Shown: positions 63,166 through 64,000 of the stretch, piece by piece | Layout of the letters: the number at the start of each line of letters is the position of its first letter | How positions within the stretch are numbered: the stretch's first letter is position 1 | DNA from: Eubacterium sp. 14-2 | GTDB taxonomy: Bacteria; Bacillota; Clostridia; Lachnospirales; Lachnospiraceae | Length of the DNA: 64,000 nt | Direction: 5' to 3' | Assembly (NCBI RefSeq): GCF_000403845.2 | Contig: NZ_KE159568.1 | Location: 745,725 to 809,724 of the forward strand | Program-made: the position numbers and the translations under genes | The notes under the pieces: model-generated | Databases searched by the model: none | What the model saw: the letters and a program-made list of their open reading frames with translations, nothing else | What the model was told of the DNA's origin: nothing

Positions 63166-64000
63166 TTATGCCTCTTTCAAAAACGCTGTATAGCCTCGTT
63201 TTGCCTCATATAAATCCACTTTGCTGATGATTTCCCAGGGAGCGTGCATATTCAGCACCGCCACGCCGCTGTCAATCACAGACATATTGTAATTTGCCAG
63301 AATATAGGCAATGGTTCCGCCGCCTCCCTGGTCTACTTTTCCAAGTTCTGAGGTCTGGAAGGATACGTCGTTGTCATCCATGATTTTCCGCAGCTTCGCC
63401 ATATATTCGGGATTGGCGTCATTGGAGCCGCCTTTTCCTCTGGAACCTGTGTATTTGTTGAATACCAGACCGTTTCCAAAATATGCGCAGTTTTTCTTTT
63501 CCATTACAGATGCATACAGAGGGTCGAAAGCCGCACTCACATCGGAGGAAAGGACTTTGGAACTGCTCATGGCCCGGTTAAAGATAATCTGGTCATAACC
63601 GCCCATTTTATTCATGATTTCCGCCACTGTATAGGCAAAAAACTGAGACTGCATACCAGTAGCTCCCACGCTTCCGATTTCTTCTTTATCCACCAGCAGG
63701 CAGACTCCTGTTTTTTCACATACGCCTGCTTCCAGAAGGGCTGCAAAGGAAGGATATGCACACACTCTGTCATCATGGCCGTATCCCATAATCATGCTGC
63801 GGTCAAAACCGTAATCTCTGGCTTTTCCGGCCGGAACCACTTCAATTTCCGCTGACAGGAAATCATCTTCTTCTATATTATACTGTTCTTTCAGAATATT
63901 CAGTACATTTGCCTTGACAGTTTCTTTGGCTTTTTCCTTATCTTCTTCTTTTTCAAAGGGAATACTGCCCACCAGCACATCCAGATTTTCCCCTTCTATG
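63166..64000 (-). CDS. M18-family aminopeptidase (partial, N-terminus outside window)
   Basis: About 278 C-terminal residues are inside the window and the frame continues past the edge (GENLDVLVGSIPF). Zinc and catalytic motifs: GHDDRVCAYPS, VDKEEIGSVGATG, SSDVSAAFDP, and the terminal NMHAPWEIISKVDLYEA. A cytosolic aminopeptidase preferring acidic or hydrophobic N-termini. Confidence 0.94.
   Translation of the reverse strand, partial: IEGENLDVLVGSIPFEKEEDKEKAKETVKANVLNILKEQYNIEEDDFLSAEIEVVPAGKARDYGFDRSMIMGYGHDDRVCAYPSFAALLEAGVCEKTGVCLLVDKEEIGSVGATGMQSQFFAYTVAEIMNKMGGYDQIIFNRAMSSSKVLSSDVSAAFDPLYASVMEKKNCAYFGNGLVFNKYTGSRGKGGSNDANPEYMAKLRKIMDDNDVSFQTSELGKVDQGGGGTIAYILANYNMSVIDSGVAVLNMHAPWEIISKVDLYEAKRGYTAFLKEA

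Overview
The window looks like chromosome of a spore-forming, motile, low- to mid-GC Clostridia bacterium, most likely a Lachnospiraceae member. This rests on SpoIIID, two T-box leaders, a type III glutamine synthetase, an FtsE-FtsX-S41 protease cluster, a murB-rapZ-whiA-HPr cluster, several chemoreceptors and AGGAGG-type ribosome binding sites. Species cannot be named from the sequence alone. Most genes lie on the minus strand. Both ends cut a gene: an AAA+ ATPase on the left and an M18 aminopeptidase on the right.

Layout. 0-5.5 kb: AAA+ ATPase; a 2-isopropylmalate synthase carrying a C-terminal AraC-type DNA-binding domain, behind a leucine T-box whose leader is filled with repeats; spoIIID. 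5.5-18.2 kb: a chemoreceptor, then a complete trpEGDCFBA operon under a tryptophan T-box, bracketed by gene remnants, then a second chemoreceptor. 18.2-21.4 kb: topoisomerase III, a small protein and a DnaQ-like exonuclease. 21.5-26.9 kb: alpha-galactoside utilisation (AraC regulator, GPH transporter, GH36 enzyme, YczE-like membrane protein). 27-29.6 kb: deoxyinosine glycosylase, double Nudix protein, lipoprotein. 29.6-34 kb: thiC-thiW-thiM-thiE-thiD under a TPP riboswitch. 34-36 kb: a soluble chemoreceptor paired with a FIST sensor. 36-42 kb: S41 protease, FtsX, FtsE, a CdaR/PucR-type regulator, YitT, and a WecG-like glycosyltransferase. 42-42.75 kb: a large intergenic region with five DnaA boxes and a repeat array. 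42.8-55.5 kb: SH3-NlpC/P60 hydrolase, thioredoxin reductase, YjfB, CPBP protease, CvfB, acyl-ACP thioesterase, tRNA-Gln, YigZ, iron alcohol dehydrogenase, PBP1, DHH phosphoesterase, and a pseudo-receiver protein. 55.8-64 kb: GlnN, fructose-bisphosphate aldolase, lipid kinase, Crh-like HPr, WhiA, RapZ, MurB, M18 peptidase.

The most unusual features are: (i) a family of structured intergenic repeats (called A, B and C here) that recurs at six loci in mosaic order, usually against a terminator T-tract, with compensating changes in the C stems; (ii) the LeuA-AraC fusion; (iii) a cluster of five perfect TTATNCACA boxes in 88 bp with no dnaA nearby; (iv) a trp leader with a T-box, a second terminator-like hairpin and a short ORF with a strong ribosome binding site; (v) a pseudo-receiver protein and a His-less HPr. 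Function assignments come from reading motifs by eye; no database search was run.
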